A stretch of 64,000 nucleotides of DNA from Bugula neritina (Eukaryota > Bryozoa > Gymnolaemata > Cheilostomatida > Bugulidae): NCBI GenBank assembly GCA_964035545.1, contig OZ037767.1, forward strand, positions 5,145,680 to 5,209,679, written 5' to 3'. The position numbers and the translations under genes were made by a program. How positions within the stretch are numbered: the first letter of the stretch is position 1; the number at the start of each line of letters is the position of its first letter. The notes beneath the pieces were generated by a model. It ran no database searches, was not told where the DNA came from, and saw only the letters and a program-made list of their open reading frames with translations. Positions 1 to 15,555 of this stretch are shown piece after piece.

Positions 1-2314
1 CCATCTATTGTATACTCCAGAGCTGGAAGTACAATGTTGACTTTTTTAAATAACAAAAGGAAACGGTAGCTTGATTAGAAATTATACCCAGTTATATTAT
101 AAAAATTTAGTTGGTTAAACACTCTTGTGGTACTATTATGGCAGTAGTTGACTGTGATCTTGCATTTTATCAACATTTAAATTTATTGAATTAAACAGAA
201 CAATTTAAATTAAAAATATTCTTGAAAATTTTCAAGCACATCATTAAAAGACTGCAAACCTTTTTATGAATGAAATAAGCAGAAGCCATAACCTTGCAAG
301 CCAAAATTCAGAGTGTCTACATTAGAAGTATTAGATTGATAGGTAGTAGAGTTGTGTAGGTACAAGTCTTCACTCTAATGCCCTTCCAAGTCCACTTTCT
401 AAAATGTACAGAATATCGGATTATTCTACATTAACATAGTATTATCAGTAAAATTACACATTATGCACTTGGATATCTAGCATATCTGCAATTGGCAATT
501 TTGAAGCAATGTCTTTCGATAACTATTAACCACTCAGGCATTTAATTGAGTAAAAAAGCTAGCTAAAAGCAACTGAATCTATTAAAGACATTTACTATGA
601 AATCAATTTGAATTCAATAAATTACTTTAAAATATGAATAAATTTTTGCTCATCTTTTATAATAAAATTAAAAAGTTTAGACTATTTATGCATTCAGTTA
701 GTGTTACTACTCACTAAATAAGACTAAAAGTAACTTACTGAAAAACTAAGTCAGTAAACTATAGAATCATCATGAACTCGCGTTAATATTTCATCATTAT
801 ACTTATTTACATTTAATCACATTTACCATTTCAATTTGGTTATAGGTGATGCTTTTATCAATATAAATATGATTATCAATTGAGTTTTGACAGTAACTGT
901 AAGTCTGCATAATCATAATGTGATAGAGATTTCATCATTATATTTTAAATCAAACTTTGAGCCAATTTAAAAATCACAAAAGGAAACGGTAGTTTGACTA
1001 GTAGGCCTAATGTTAATACTTAATAGTAATAGTTATCAGTAACTGTATTGACAAAATCTAAGACAGAGGCTAAAAGTTACTAAGAGTAAGTCCAATGTAA
1101 ATTAAAATATCAACTATAGAATAATTAAATCAATAAATATAATACTATTCATATGAGTATCAAGTTTTAAGACCGAAGGCGAAACTCAGAGTCAGACTCA
1201 AATACTATAGTGAATTTATAATTATTAATCACTTATAGTTATAGTTATACTATTAATATTAATGAGCTACATTTGGTTTTACTACCAAATACCAGTATCA
1301 GTAAATCATGAATGATATTCATTATGATTATCATTATGAGTAACCGTACCTCAAACTGTGAGTCGTAGTGAGAGTCATTTAAAAAGTTACTAGTATAGAA
1401 TAGAGTAGAGTCAATAGACATACTCCTACTCCTAGTCCTAGTGATAGTATAACTATAAATATTAATAAATTGATAACTACAAATAATCCTGGCAACAATT
1501 CTAAGTTAGTAGCGTAAATGATTGTTTTGAGTATAATTACCTGTATTGTTGTGATTTTCAAGCCTGAACGCTAAAGATAAAGATTAAGTTCAGCATTTAT
1601 CACCAAAGGGCATAACAGCTCAGTAACTAATTAATACATTAAAAGCTAACTTTGCATGGAGCACGATGAAAAACTAAAACTAGCCTTCGATTGTAAATAC
1701 GATGCTTTTGGCAATACGAAGAAAGAGGTTCAAGCTGAATTCATTCGATACAAAATAAATTTGCAAGATCTCACGCTATGAAAATGACTAAAATTGTCTT
1801 CTTTCTTCATTTGATAACTTCGCAATTTTTTCATCATTTAAAAAATTGAATGCCTTAGTTACCAACTTTAAATGCAATTTTAGAGCTGAAGGAATCATCA
1901 AATGCTTACGAAAGTATGATTTTTGAAATCCTTGGATTTTTTTGTATTAGAAAAGTTTAAAATGTAAAAATTGGAAATTAGTTTCAAATTTCAGTATTTC
2001 CAAATTAAACCTTCATTTACTACACTTTATAAACGCCGCCACATCCCCGGTTTTGTCGCGACTGGTCACATATTGCTCTGGGGAGTTGATTTAAGTTGTA
2101 AGTCTTGACACTGTGTTTTACATGCTAATCTATCATTGTTTGAAGACTGTTAATTCAAGTTGCTGAGTTTTTAATCTCTTAGCTAATCACTTTGTAAGTT
2201 CTTAACTATTTTACTAATTCTTTGAGCCAGTTTTCAGTCTGAAGCAAAACTCTATAATTTGAAATTCTTGCCGCTACTTAGTAAGTGTTTTATTCAAGAG
2301 TTTTTCTGTTGCAG
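1..2314. other. AT-rich stretch, no coding exon seen; probably intron or upstream part of the next gene
   Basis: No convincing exon was found. Because the first exon seen at 2315 opens in the middle of a codon, at least part of this stretch should be intron of that gene. A motif beginning aaaggaaacggtag occurs near 57 and again near 979. Positions about 1000-1560 are degenerate low-complexity DNA built on ACT/AGT-like triplets. Short open frames here (for example 1379-1561, minus) fall in that low-complexity DNA and look fortuitous. Confidence 0.5.
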
Positions 2315-4656
2315 AGGGTTCGCCAGTCTCCAGTCTACTAGATGAGAATCTCTTTCTAGCAGTCAACCCCCAGAGTGTTGGTGAGAGTCGTGTGACTCAC
2401 TCAGCCGGGGTCAATGGGTACACAACTGCCACCACCTTCTCCCCACCTGATCAGCGTCGATACACACACAACCAACGGAAACGCAAGGCCAACGATTTGT
2501 ACACTATAAGGTACAGCTGTTCTTGTTGCCAACTTCATTTCCCTGTGCTTTAGTTGAAAATACTATTAAATGAATTAAATAATATATGCAGTTGTGCAAT
2601 ATTAATAGCTTGGTAGAGGAAATGAATGTATCTATCTGTGAGTTACTAGTGCGTATCAGATTTATGTTATTCATTTTGACGTGAGTTTGGGAGCTTTTGA
2701 TGTAAAATTAATGGTTTTTTTGTGTTTTGATGAACTTGTCTTTTTCAAGTTGATATGAAAATTGTTATTTGAAGAAACAGATTTATTATTGTGGAAACAT
2801 TTAGTTCTCTTGGCAATAGTGGTCATACTATTTAGTTGCAATTGAGTTTGAATATAATTAAAACTGTTTTTCACCTTTTCAACCATTATTTTTATGTACC
2901 CAATAGATTTTATTGATCATTTATTTATTATTGCCTGTTTTAGGGCTTCGGAATCATCTGCCACAAGAAAAGAGACCAACGGCTTGCAAATGACTTCAAG
3001 TTTGAGGGACACATATAATGTCGAAGTACGTAGTACTACACTGTCGTCTAATGTCTTCCATTTGTAATGGGATAATTTTCTGTGTCTGTTAGGAAAATCA
3101 CATCTGTACAAGACTGCTTTGTTGGATGTGTCCAAACTGAACTATTAACAAATGTGAAACTTGATTTACTGTTCAGTATTTCAATGTAGTTGCTTAAGTT
3201 TATGGACATCTGGTTTTTTAATAGTTCATACTATAACACTATAAGCTTACTTATGAAAATTTACGTTTATGATGACTTATTTATTAAAATTTTATGTCTA
3301 CTGAATATTAGTTTGATTTAGCAGTGGACTGCCTGTGCGTGTTATTGTCACCAGAACTTGATTCATCTGTTGTTCAGTGCTGGACAAATGGGTGCTACGA
3401 CAGGCCGTTGTTCAAGTCCAAGACAATTCCAGCGATTTTTTGCTTATATCTTCTCTTTACTTTAATGTATCGGGTTAAGAAAAGCCCAGTTATTGCCGAA
3501 ATAAGATAAATTTAATTTTTTTGTTAAGCAAAGAAAGTTTAGTTGAAAAAAATTTAAGTTGCCTACTCGAGCATTATATTTACCCGGCTGTGACATTTCG
3601 ATGCACTGTTCAGAAATTGTCTTGTAGCGACATGCTCTTAGCAATGACAAAATCATTTACAAATACAACAGTGTATAGTTATAATTTTCTGAAGGTGACA
3701 TGGTATTTCTCCAAGTTAGGAGTTGTAACTCCAGACATAATACACGTTGTAGTTGATTGTTTTTAGACAGTGCTGGGCGCAGGTTTGGCTTCAGGGTTGA
3801 ATAGCAAAGTGATGGGAGTAGCTAGAGGTCACGCTATTGGAGATCTACCATGTTCCCCAAACTGCTCAGACGACATCATACGTAATTTTAATACATCTGG
3901 TTAGTCAGGTCTCAATCACCTCTCTCATATTTTGATATGTGGGTGAAATTTTTTTCCTTGAAATTTCAACATTTATTCATTAAATAGATAATATTTTGCT
4001 CGATACCAAACTTCTATTGACAGTGTCATGATTCAATAAATGTTGAATATTCTTGCAATGCTATTGCTCTGTAGACCTCTCCGTGATTTCTGTTTTTATG
4101 TCATTTTTATAAGTTGAAACCAACTAAACTATTTCAAGGTACAGGGGAGCGGCATTTGAGTGGTGAATGTACACGGAGCTCGTCTATTTCCCCTTTGAAC
4201 TTGCCCTCGACATTCTACACTGAAAAGTCTGAAACCCTGGACAACTCCTTGCCCATCAAAAAGTCACGAATTGCTAAGAATTCGCACTACTTTCTACAGT
4301 CGAATGACTTACAATTTCTCTTTGATGACACTCCTAGCCAAAAAGTTTCTCAACATGGTAAGCTAGTTAATAAAGTTATTTCTTGTATGAGAATAGAAAA
4401 AAAATGGTAATACCATTACATATTATTTGAATGTATTTTCCAACATGGATGCTTCCCAGCCATCACATGACAAGTTGGCATCCCTCATTGATTGCATCAT
4501 GCATTCTATTTCGTATTTAATTCTCCGTCAAAATTTTAATGTAAAAAATTAAATTTATAATTATTGATTCTTGTTTCAGGAACTGCTGACATATTGGAAG
4601 ATCGTGGGGGAGGCAAATCACCCAACTCTATCATTTCACTTGATTACTGGCTATGA
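2315..4656 (+). CDS. 3' portion of an unrecognised multi-exon protein gene
   Basis: Five exons join with consistent phases: 2315-2510, 2944-3025, 3767-3899, 4139-4357 and 4580-4656 (TGA). Every junction has AG acceptors and GT donors (gtacag, gtacgt, gttagt, gtaagc). The first exon begins with the last two bases of a split codon, so the 5' part lies further left or outside the window. The joined piece is about 234 residues. It is rich in Ser, Thr and Asn, with a basic stretch (QRKRKAN) in the first exon, a segment reading IKKSRIAKNSHYFLQSND, and the C-terminus SIISLDYWL. No catalytic motif, membrane segment or familiar domain is visible; it reads like a disordered tail of a nuclear or regulatory protein, but that is a guess. 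Existence is supported by phase agreement over five exons; function is unknown. Confidence 0.6.
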
Positions 4657-6385
4657 TATTGAAAGATATTTGTTGTGATGTTTATGTAACAGGATATGCC
4701 ATGCATATGCAGGGTGTTTGGTTATGATCCCAGATTATCTGGCTGGGCGGTAGAGGTTCAGCTGATATGCGTTATTTTTATGGATAGACCTCTTAGGCTG
4801 CCGGTGCCCTACTGTGTCACCTAAGCTGATTGAAGGCAGCAGCAATTACCTACTAACGTTTATGTAGTATGTTACATATAACTTAAGTCAATTTTCTCCT
4901 TAGGTTTATGGTTTATATTAATCGGCGGTTAACTTGGTTTTGTAAGATTCATAGCATTATCTCGTAAAAACTTCGATTTTAAGGAAAATTAGTTTTGTAT
5001 TTTTTTTATTTGTTTGTATGTAGCATGCTTGAGAGATGTTGATAGATGCTGGTAAATAGTATTTTAACGTTACTGGTTGTGGCAATTTTGTATTCATTCA
5101 ATTATCATTTCTATGGTGGGCCTCTTATTTATAGTCTAGAAGTCTCACCAGCTAAAATAAACTTCATTATACTATTTTATTTAATAATCTTTACAAAATG
5201 GATAGGTTAAAATGTGTTTACAAACATTTAAACTTAAAGACTTGTTACATAACTTGTAGGACCCAAGTGTTACATAACTTGTAGGACCCAAGTGTTACAT
5301 AACTTGTAGGACCCAAGTTTTGCAACATGTCTTGCTTGAAATTCTACGAATTAGAGCTAAGCAAATTGTTTTCAAGTGTCTACATGTATTTCATATTCAG
5401 AAATTTTATGATACCACAATTACTATTTTGGGTATTTAATATATTTTATAAACTTTATTATGCTTGATTGAATAAATTGGTAAAATTAAAATCACATGCA
5501 TGATTATTATCAGGTAAATGGTTGTATGAAAATATACATGCTATTGTATCACTTAGGTGGTTATATTATATAGATGGCTCTTTTCATATTCATCGATGAA
5601 AGCCTATGATACATGCAAAACATAAGACTCACAGTTGGTATATTGGGAATATATTTTTGAGTATTTGTCAAAGTTTTCACAGCGCCAAGTTAAACCATCA
5701 CACATCATGGCTCTTATTCTGCTGGTACAGCTGAATAGGCTGTAATGAAGCAATTGAAGTCGACTGCAACCTTTAGTAGAACTAACTATAATGTGCTGTA
5801 AAATACAAGGAATTTCAGTCCGACTGTAAATTGAGATCAACACAGCATTAGAGAGACTAGGAGATGTTTATGGTAACTGCGTGTGTGTAATACGGTGATG
5901 AAATAACTGAATCTAAAACATTAGAAGTTATGTAGTATAATTAAGCAGTGCTAATACACAGAACATAAATATATTATAGCACTTGGCACAGGAGTTTAAA
6001 CTCGGATGTTTATTAATATAAAAAAAATAATAGAAGACAATAAATTGGTTTGTAACAAGAAAGTATCTTTCTAATTGGTGCATGAGAAGTAGCCAGTCTG
6101 CCTGAAATCCAGCACACAAATATTAACTACCAGAAACTTGTTACAAATTTCATTAGAGTGGTAAAACCACTAGTCGTTGTTGATTAGTAAATTGCTTTGG
6201 GAGATGCAAAGTCAAATCTCTGAACTTATTCTGTAGCAAAGATCAATAGAAGAACTAAGGTTTTGTGCAGTGAGCGTGTATGCTCACAGTAATTAAATTA
6301 TTTTGGCTAACTAAGAAAAAGGCAACACGCCAAGCATTGTTCAATAAAAATTAGTTCCAGTCGTTTAAAACAACTGGAATATTGA
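4657..6385. other. Convergent intergenic region between the unrecognised gene and DEGS1
   Basis: This interval holds the 3' ends of two convergent genes. Apart from the 25-bp triplicate, nothing coding is supported. Positions about 4700-4860 are less AT-rich than their surroundings and may be 3'-UTR or an old repeat; no family could be named. Confidence 0.5.
5244..5318. repeat. Three tandem copies of a 25-bp unit
   Basis: The unit starts gttacataacttgtaggacc and is followed by caagt; it is repeated three times with essentially no divergence, which suggests recent slippage or duplication. It lies between the unrecognised plus-strand gene and DEGS1. Confidence 0.85.
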
Positions 6386-9300
6386 TTAGTCATGTCCTGT
6401 AGTTCCCTCATCTTCTTTTAGACTAGTAGGAAGTTGTTTCCTCTTTGTTCTGCAGTAGAGTGAGATGTTAGGGTCAGTGATGAAATCATACAAGACCTTG
6501 ACCCATGAGGTGTGGTAAGGCAGGTTGTTGTAGTACTCTGGGGCTATCTTTCTCACCTGGGGTGAACAATATAAACATGTAGCCGTGCTTGTGTTAGCAC
6601 AAATACATGTTCCCCTTTTTCCCGAGGTGAACAGGAAAAAAGCAGCTCAGACTAGAAATTATATCTAAAGGAGTAAACTGCATGAGCAGTAGCAGAAACC
6701 TAGCATGGAAATTGTCTGCCCAACCCATCAATGATTGTGGAATTATATTACTTTCAGTTTTGGAAAGCTCACCAAGCCGTATGAACAAACTCGTTAGTGA
6801 AAAGTGCCAGAACTGGCGTAAAACTTATAGGAGTTGAACCTCGAAGAAACTCCGTGACAAATATTTGAAAATTCACAATAGAAATAACTAAAACAGAGTT
6901 TATTTAGTCTGCAGGTAGAATTAGAATTAGATAGGACCACCTCAAAACCTCTTTCAAAATAACACTGGATAAAATCCAAAATAAAAAAAGTTACATTTTA
7001 GTTACCCGAGTCTGACTGGAGAAAATTTAAGAAAAATAATATTAATTTTCAAAATCATTCTAAAGTTGATGAAGCAAATATCGCAAGTATAGAAAGACTA
7101 TTCCTACCTCTGGCAGCCGAGATCCGGGTATATACGGAAAGTCGTGATGCTCGTTGTGATATCCCACATTCAAGGTGATCATGTTGAGAGGTCCGTAATA
7201 GGAGTAGGTTTCATATCCTTCCTTAAACATGTAGTGCTCAGAGATGAAATGGCCGGCAACAGGGTGAACACCTGAAATAAATGTGAAATAGTAATCAGCT
7301 TGCCACATGGGCTTATTTCTATTCCAATTATATTTGATAATTTACTAGTGGAAGATGATACTACTATTTCGGTTGCCCCGAGCTGTAGAGCATTTCATTT
7401 ATTGTACAAACAATAAAATATTAATCACAACACTTTTTATTATAGTTTAGAATCTTAAGTAGTCATTTTTTGTTGGGGGGGGGGGAAACCAGAGCAGCTA
7501 AGAAAATATGAAAATAGCACATCTAGAAATACAGCAGACAAAAAGAGGAATCTGTTTATAAGTAACAGGAGTTTCCTGCGACTAGAACTGACTAGGTAGG
7601 TTACTAAGGGGTAAAGACTTGCACAAGACACATAGATTAAATACTTTGATTTGACTGCAGATGATATGCAGATCAGACTACTGAAATATTAGATAATGAA
7701 AAAACTATGCTGTAACATGATGTCTTTCTATTGGTTTAAATAAATCAAAACTTATACTTAATAAATTGTTCCCCAAGAATTAAATAAATTAAATAAAGGA
7801 TGTACATAATTCTTTTGCTAACGGAAACTCCAACTTGGAGATTGAAAGTCCAGCAATGTATTTTCTATTTTACTAAAAGATAAACTCACCCATAGCCAAC
7901 AGGGATCCCCCTAAGAGATAGACAAAGGGTTTCCATCCCCAGAAATATACGAGAAGAAAATCAAAGCTGAAGATGACAAGAGCATTCACCACCTACAAAA
8001 ATCAATTAATTATTAATTAATTACAAGAGTAAAATAATTATTCTTTTACATTTTGCTATGCATGCCTATCTAGCCGAAGAGCATAATAGTCACAAGTGAA
8101 CATAATCCCAAAAATATTAAAATAAAAAAGAATAAACTTGAAAAGGTAATTGAATACATTTTACGGACCTCAGGCAAAGTTATAGGCTTGGGTTTAACAA
8201 ACAGAGGTCTCAGTGCGTAGAAGAATGGCTGCAGAACCATCCATATGAGCTTCCCTAGTGTGTATTTGAACATTTCAGCCTCTATTCTGTGTGGTATATC
8301 AACGTCGTACTCATCAGAACCTAGTAACAAATGAGTGAAGATCTGATAACATCAAGTAGTGTAGAGGCCATTAAGGAAAAATTAGCCACTCCAATTGTTT
8401 GCATTACTTTCAGTTCAAACAACATTATTGAAGTTTATGCAACTTTAGGCACGTAAGCAAAATTAGAGGAAAGTTACTAGTGAAATAGGAAAAAAGCATC
8501 ATTTATAAAAACAAGCTGCCTTTACCTTGATACCTGTGATGATCCAAATGGTATCTCTTAAATGTCACAGCCGTAGGCACCCCGATGATAAGATTGCCAA
8601 AAACCGCCAACGCCTTGTTGGCAAAAGGTTTGGTATAACCAAAGGCTAAGCTATGGGAAATCTCATGTATGGCCAGGGTCATGGAGTGGTTGATGACTCC
8701 TCCAAAGCAGTAGGCTGTGATAAGCAGGGTCACCCAAGAAGCGTCTTTTATGAAATAGCAGGCTGTAAGCTGTGTGGCTACCATTGCTAAGACAATCCAT
8801 TTCAGATTTGGGTTTGGCCCAAACAGCTTCTTTATTTGTGGGTACTTTGCTACAAAACAAATTATTCAACTTTTAGAAAAATTGGCTAATGGCTAAACGG
8901 CTAATGGCAAAAATGGCAAATGGCTAAAAATTAAATAATTTACAACAAATAGAATTTATCTTTATGAAACAGCAATTTTGTAGAAAATAGGAATGTATGC
9001 AGTACATTTACCAGATGGCAAGGATAAGGGTGCTGTGACTAAATAATATATTAAACACAGAGTAGGCTTCGAAGTTTCAAGTATTATAAGTCAAAGTATG
9101 TTGAAATAAAGTTTATTTTAAATCAATAATATTAGTTAAGAAATAGAGTAAGTTGATAGTGTATCCAGAGAAGAATCTAGTGAATTGTGTATATTCCTAA
9201 GTCTTACTTATAGCAGCAATGCAAATAATATCAACCTTTTCATTAATACAATTGTCATATTGGTGGTTTAGCACCTATGTTTATTTTTCATCAGTGTTAG

Positions 9301-10559
9301 TAACATAATTACATTGTATTATATTACGTTGAATAAAGTACAATAAACTTAGCTTGGAGTTTAACAAAGCAGTATTCAACAAAACTTCAAAGACTAGTGC
9401 ATACTATTAACTTTTCTAGACAGAGCATTTTGTTGATATATAACCCTGAATGCAAACATCAATCAAATAGGCTCTTACTCACTGAAAAAAGTCAGAAAGC
9501 TACTGTAAGTAAAAAATTTCCAAGGGAAATAAAAAAGATTACCAGAGAAAAAGGAAAGTATTTAACTGAGCTGAGTGCACAAGGACCTGTAAGAACAGAA
9601 GGACTTATAGTAAAAATGATAAGAACCAGCTACTTTTATTGTGATCAGTCCAAAACCAGCCTATGTTACAGATACAGTGATAGTACTTAGTTTAATACAT
9701 GACTATAGGTCTAAGTATTGAATTGAGTGGTTGTCATTGACGTTGGTATTTCAGCAATGACTAATGACTAATTAATTTAATGGTATAGTTATGATTGTTA
9801 ATGTCAGCATATGCAATAGCATCTCATTGTGTGGGACAAAAAATAGTACTATATTAATAATAAAAATTATCTTCAATTAATGAATACTCATTGATAAAAT
9901 ATCTGTCCAAACAAGAAGCAAAAAATATGTAAAAATAATAGTAATATGTTAATGCAGATCAAAGAAATTTATTTATGTGCTCAATACATATATTTAAATA
10001 ATATTCAAATAAATTGCACATAAAATATATATTCATATTGTACCAATATAAATAAATAACGTCGAACTGGGAAGCGTCTATCTGGGATGACACCTTACAC
10101 TTTACAGCTACTGTGAGACAGTAAGTGTAACTCACTTGGGCATACTCGATGACTCACAGTCATATACTATCAGTGTCAGTGTCATAGTAAACGTCACTTT
10201 GAAAGTTTGAACTAATGATGAATGAATGTGATAGTGATACTGACACTCGTACTGAGTTTGATAGAACTGAAAGTGAATGATACTCATAGTCACAGTGATA
10301 CTCATAGAGTCATACTGATACTGCGATACTGATACTTACACTGATAGTCATAGATAGTGATGCTGACAATCACAATCACTTACTGTAAGTGTTACTGTTA
10401 GTGTTACCCCTAGCCCCTAGGCCTACTCCTAGTCCTACCACCCCTATGCCTACGGTTTAGACTTAAGTGCTTACCTAAAATTTCTTTTCGTCTACTGGCG
10501 TGCGGCTCTTGTGTATAAGACCACTCAAAATCTGTCTTTTCTTTTACAGTGTCAAACAT
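6386..10559 (-). CDS. DEGS1: Sphingolipid delta-4 desaturase (dihydroceramide desaturase)
   Basis: Introduces the 4,5-trans double bond of dihydroceramide to form ceramide at the ER membrane. Six coding exons on the minus strand: 10559-10475, 8849-8526, 8320-8169, 7992-7890, 7271-7108 and 6556-6386 (TAA), in phase throughout, giving 332 residues against 323 in human DEGS1. The three histidine boxes of membrane desaturases are intact: HEISH at 90-94, HLDHH at 129-133 and HNEHH at 260-264. The family block [14 protein letters not shown] is present at about 224-237. Hydrophobic stretches near 47-60, 66-82, 108-120 and 189-221 match the expected membrane segments. The start [13 protein letters not shown] aligns in length with the human N-terminus but lacks the Gly2 that is myristoylated in mammals. 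Identification is secure; the exact start is slightly less so. Confidence 0.96.
8881..8928. repeat. Short imperfect repeat of ggctaatggc in DEGS1 intron 1
   Basis: Four to five degenerate copies of a 9-11 bp motif built on ggctaatggc lie a few tens of bases upstream of DEGS1 exon 2 in transcript orientation, in the acceptor-side part of intron 1. Confidence 0.6.
9690..10094 (-). mobile_element. Truncated copy of the 8-bp-TSD TIR element, in DEGS1 intron 1
   Basis: The high-coordinate end carries the full terminal sequence (reverse complement begins GGTGTCATCCCAG followed by ATAGACGCTTCCCAG). Internal blocks such as ttttatgtgcaatttattt and ttttttgtcccacacaa match the element at 51955-52388 in the opposite orientation. 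Similarity runs out near 9690, where the second terminal repeat should be and is not seen, so this copy is broken at its far end. No protein is encoded. Confidence 0.7.
10100..10460. repeat. Degenerate ACT/AGT-type simple repeat in DEGS1 intron 1
   Basis: The stretch is composed of imperfectly repeated triplets and hexamers of the kind actgat, agtcat and actcat, on both strands, without a fixed longer unit. Similar stretches occur at about 1000-1560, 11150-11560, 23850-24330 and 62820-63180, so this is a genome-wide style of low-complexity DNA rather than a local accident. Confidence 0.7.
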
Positions 10560-13384
10560 TTTGATTTTGTGAATTATTATATAATTATAGATGTCTTATT
10601 CACTAATCACGTATTGTAAATGTAATACTAATTGCTGTCAATTGATATGTTACTCCCTTAGTCACGCGATAAACCATACGGCATACCGCTTCTGCTCCAA
10701 TACGCGGAATCGGAAGATTTACTAGAATAACCTAAATCACTCTGGGTTGCCTTCAATGGAAGTAACGTGTGTAGTACCGAATATTCGTGCAACGATTGTT
10801 TTAGAAACTAGGTATTACTATGGTTCTATTACTGACATAATGTCGATAGCAAAAGTATTAATTTATAAGATATAAAATAGGGCGCTAGATCTGACTATCT
10901 AAGGCCGTTTGAAGTTTAAAGGAAATAGTTAATGTCCTCCTGCGGCAAAGTCCAATAGCGCAAAACTTTCTCAGATTGGCCCTTATTGTTTTCAAATTCA
11001 GATAATCATCTACCTGCTCAAATTTGTGTGCTTTCTCGGCTTGTTTATTGTTTTGCTAAAGAAAAAAAACCACTTCGGTTTTTTCGGTGAAAACTGAAAT
11101 TATAAATTATTATTGGTGTTTTGAGTCAGCGATGGTGTCTGTTGCGTGAAGTCTATGAGTATGAGTAATGAGTATGACTATTTACATTTTATTATTTACT
11201 TTTACTTTTAGTTTTGCTTTTAATATTTAGTTTTCCAATTTTCTTTTAGTATTACTATTACATTTAGTTAACATTTAGTTTTATCTTTAGTTTTTACTAT
11301 TACTATTAGTATTACTCTATTAGTTTAGTATTACTATTACTCTATTAGTATTACTAGTACTTATTATTATTGCTATTAGTATTACTAGTACTATTAGTAT
11401 TAGTATTAGTACCATTAGTATTACATTTAATATTGTATTAATATTTATATTCATATTGCTATTACTAGTTGCTGCAAGTCTTTGAGCTAATTTAGGTTTT
11501 AGCATTTATAGTAAGTATTTAGACTTACTACTACTACTACTACTACTACTACTAGACATTGCATCTTTGAATTGATCGTTCATTAAATGATTTTTTATCA
11601 TAAACATAATTATAAAGTTTTTATTACTTTATGTATTAAAAATAACTGTTTCAGGGTTTGTCCTCATATCAATGCAGAACATTTCGTTTATATTGATGAC
11701 AATAAGTATTATGTTGCATCAGTGATCAGTATGACTACCAGTTTGAGTTTTTTAATTAGAACTTCAACTTATACTAATACTTGGATTTGTAAACAACTTA
11801 ATCTTAGGCCTATGATTATCATTCTGCTCAATAACAGACAATCATAATGATATATGAACTAATATTGGTAATGATAAAAATTAGCTGTAAGGTTGTCATT
11901 GCTCTGCTCAGCTGCAATCATCAAAATGACTTAATTTTAATCTTATAGTTGCAATGGCAAAAAAAGATTAAATTAACATTTCAAGTAATATTGTTGGCTA
12001 TCGTAATGAGTTTGCTTTCCTGTTATTGCAGTTGATAGACATAGAAAGTTTATATTTTGTAATGGTAGCTTTAATTTTTGAAAATACACTAAACTGCTGT
12101 AAAGTTTTGCTAATTCTAAAATTGTTGTTGCAGTTTTATAAGTTGATTTCGTGGAAACAGTAATGGAAAATTTGATGAGGTGTTTATTAAAATTTTGGAA
12201 AAAGTCTGGATGAATATTCGTTTTTGGTCAAATATTGGACTGCTTCTTCTGTGCAACATTAACACAAACAATACAGTTACATTATAAGATATAATAATAA
12301 TAATAAAATGATTGATAGATGATTATTCAATTGATGACAGATAGCTCATTATCTTTCTATTTATAAGCCTACAATCAATATAGTCAACGGTGCATTTAAA
12401 TTCAAATTGAATATTACAATAATGTCAGTGAATGCTTCTACTGAGCTTAACATTTAACTAAGTTTAGGTAAAGAATAATAATCAGTTTGATTTTGGTAAT
12501 TATGTTAATTTTAAAATGTTTTCAGAAGTGTTCAGACTAACACATCTCACTAAAAAAAGACTAGTCATCTAGTGCTTATTGGGATTTGGACTAGACTCCA
12601 GCCTATACTAATATTTCAACTTATGTCATTATAAGATAGTTATGTTTAAATATATTTTCTCAATTCACTCGAGATACCCACACAGCCATTTTCAGTTGAA
12701 AAAGTGGCAATAATTAGAGCTAGCCATTAATTTACGTTTCATTTTTATTCATTTTAACTAAAGTAAATGCAAGCATATTTTAAGGCTATAGTAGACTAGC
12801 TTGTAAAGAAAATATTGACGTAAGTGTTTAAAGATGTAGCTTTTAATGTCAAGTTAGAAATTGTGTTAGAAATCTTAAAAACATTAGATAAACTACTAAA
12901 AGTATGAATTTTAAACTAAGTATTTTTAGCTTCGAGTTTGTTTGTGAGAAGGTGCTTAGTGGGTGTTGAGTAAGGGATGTAGGCAGATATAAATGGGACG
13001 TTGAGATGAAACATTGCTGAATAGTTCAGATAATTCTATTCCTACTATTATTCCGATTGGTGAAAGAGGACAAAATTTGGAAAACAACTTGAATTTCTGT
13101 TTTTTGTTCTATGGTTTGAGTGATAACCGTAAAGCAAGTTTTATACACCAAATAGTGTTTTATACAAGTTTTGCAAATATACATGTTTATACAAGTACAT
13201 ATTTTATACATCAAGTAGTGTAGCTGGTGTTGAAATTTATGAAGGCTAATATTTTCAATCTGATTCTTTATTTTTAGGGATTGGTGCGTGTTATGCTGGT
13301 TGGTACTTACACTTCAGCTCTTCAAGTCTTTCATCTCTCTAAGCTGTACTAGTCATAAACCGAATTTTAATAACAGTTTGTAAG
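10560..13384. other. Divergent intergenic region between DEGS1 and YY1
   Basis: This 2.8-kb gap separates the DEGS1 and YY1 start codons and should contain both promoters. Positions 11150-11560 are low-complexity (tta/act-type repeats ending in a run of about nine ACT triplets near 11527-11554). The sequence tttatttttag near 13268-13278 just before the YY1 start could be the acceptor of a coding-leader exon preceded by an untranslated exon. No coding exon is supported. Confidence 0.5.

Positions 13385-15555
<2,171 letters not shown>

Noticed and set aside
9397-9690. 97-codon plus-strand frame antisense to DEGS1 intron 1
   Set aside because: Lys/Ser-rich random-looking sequence without start context or similarity.
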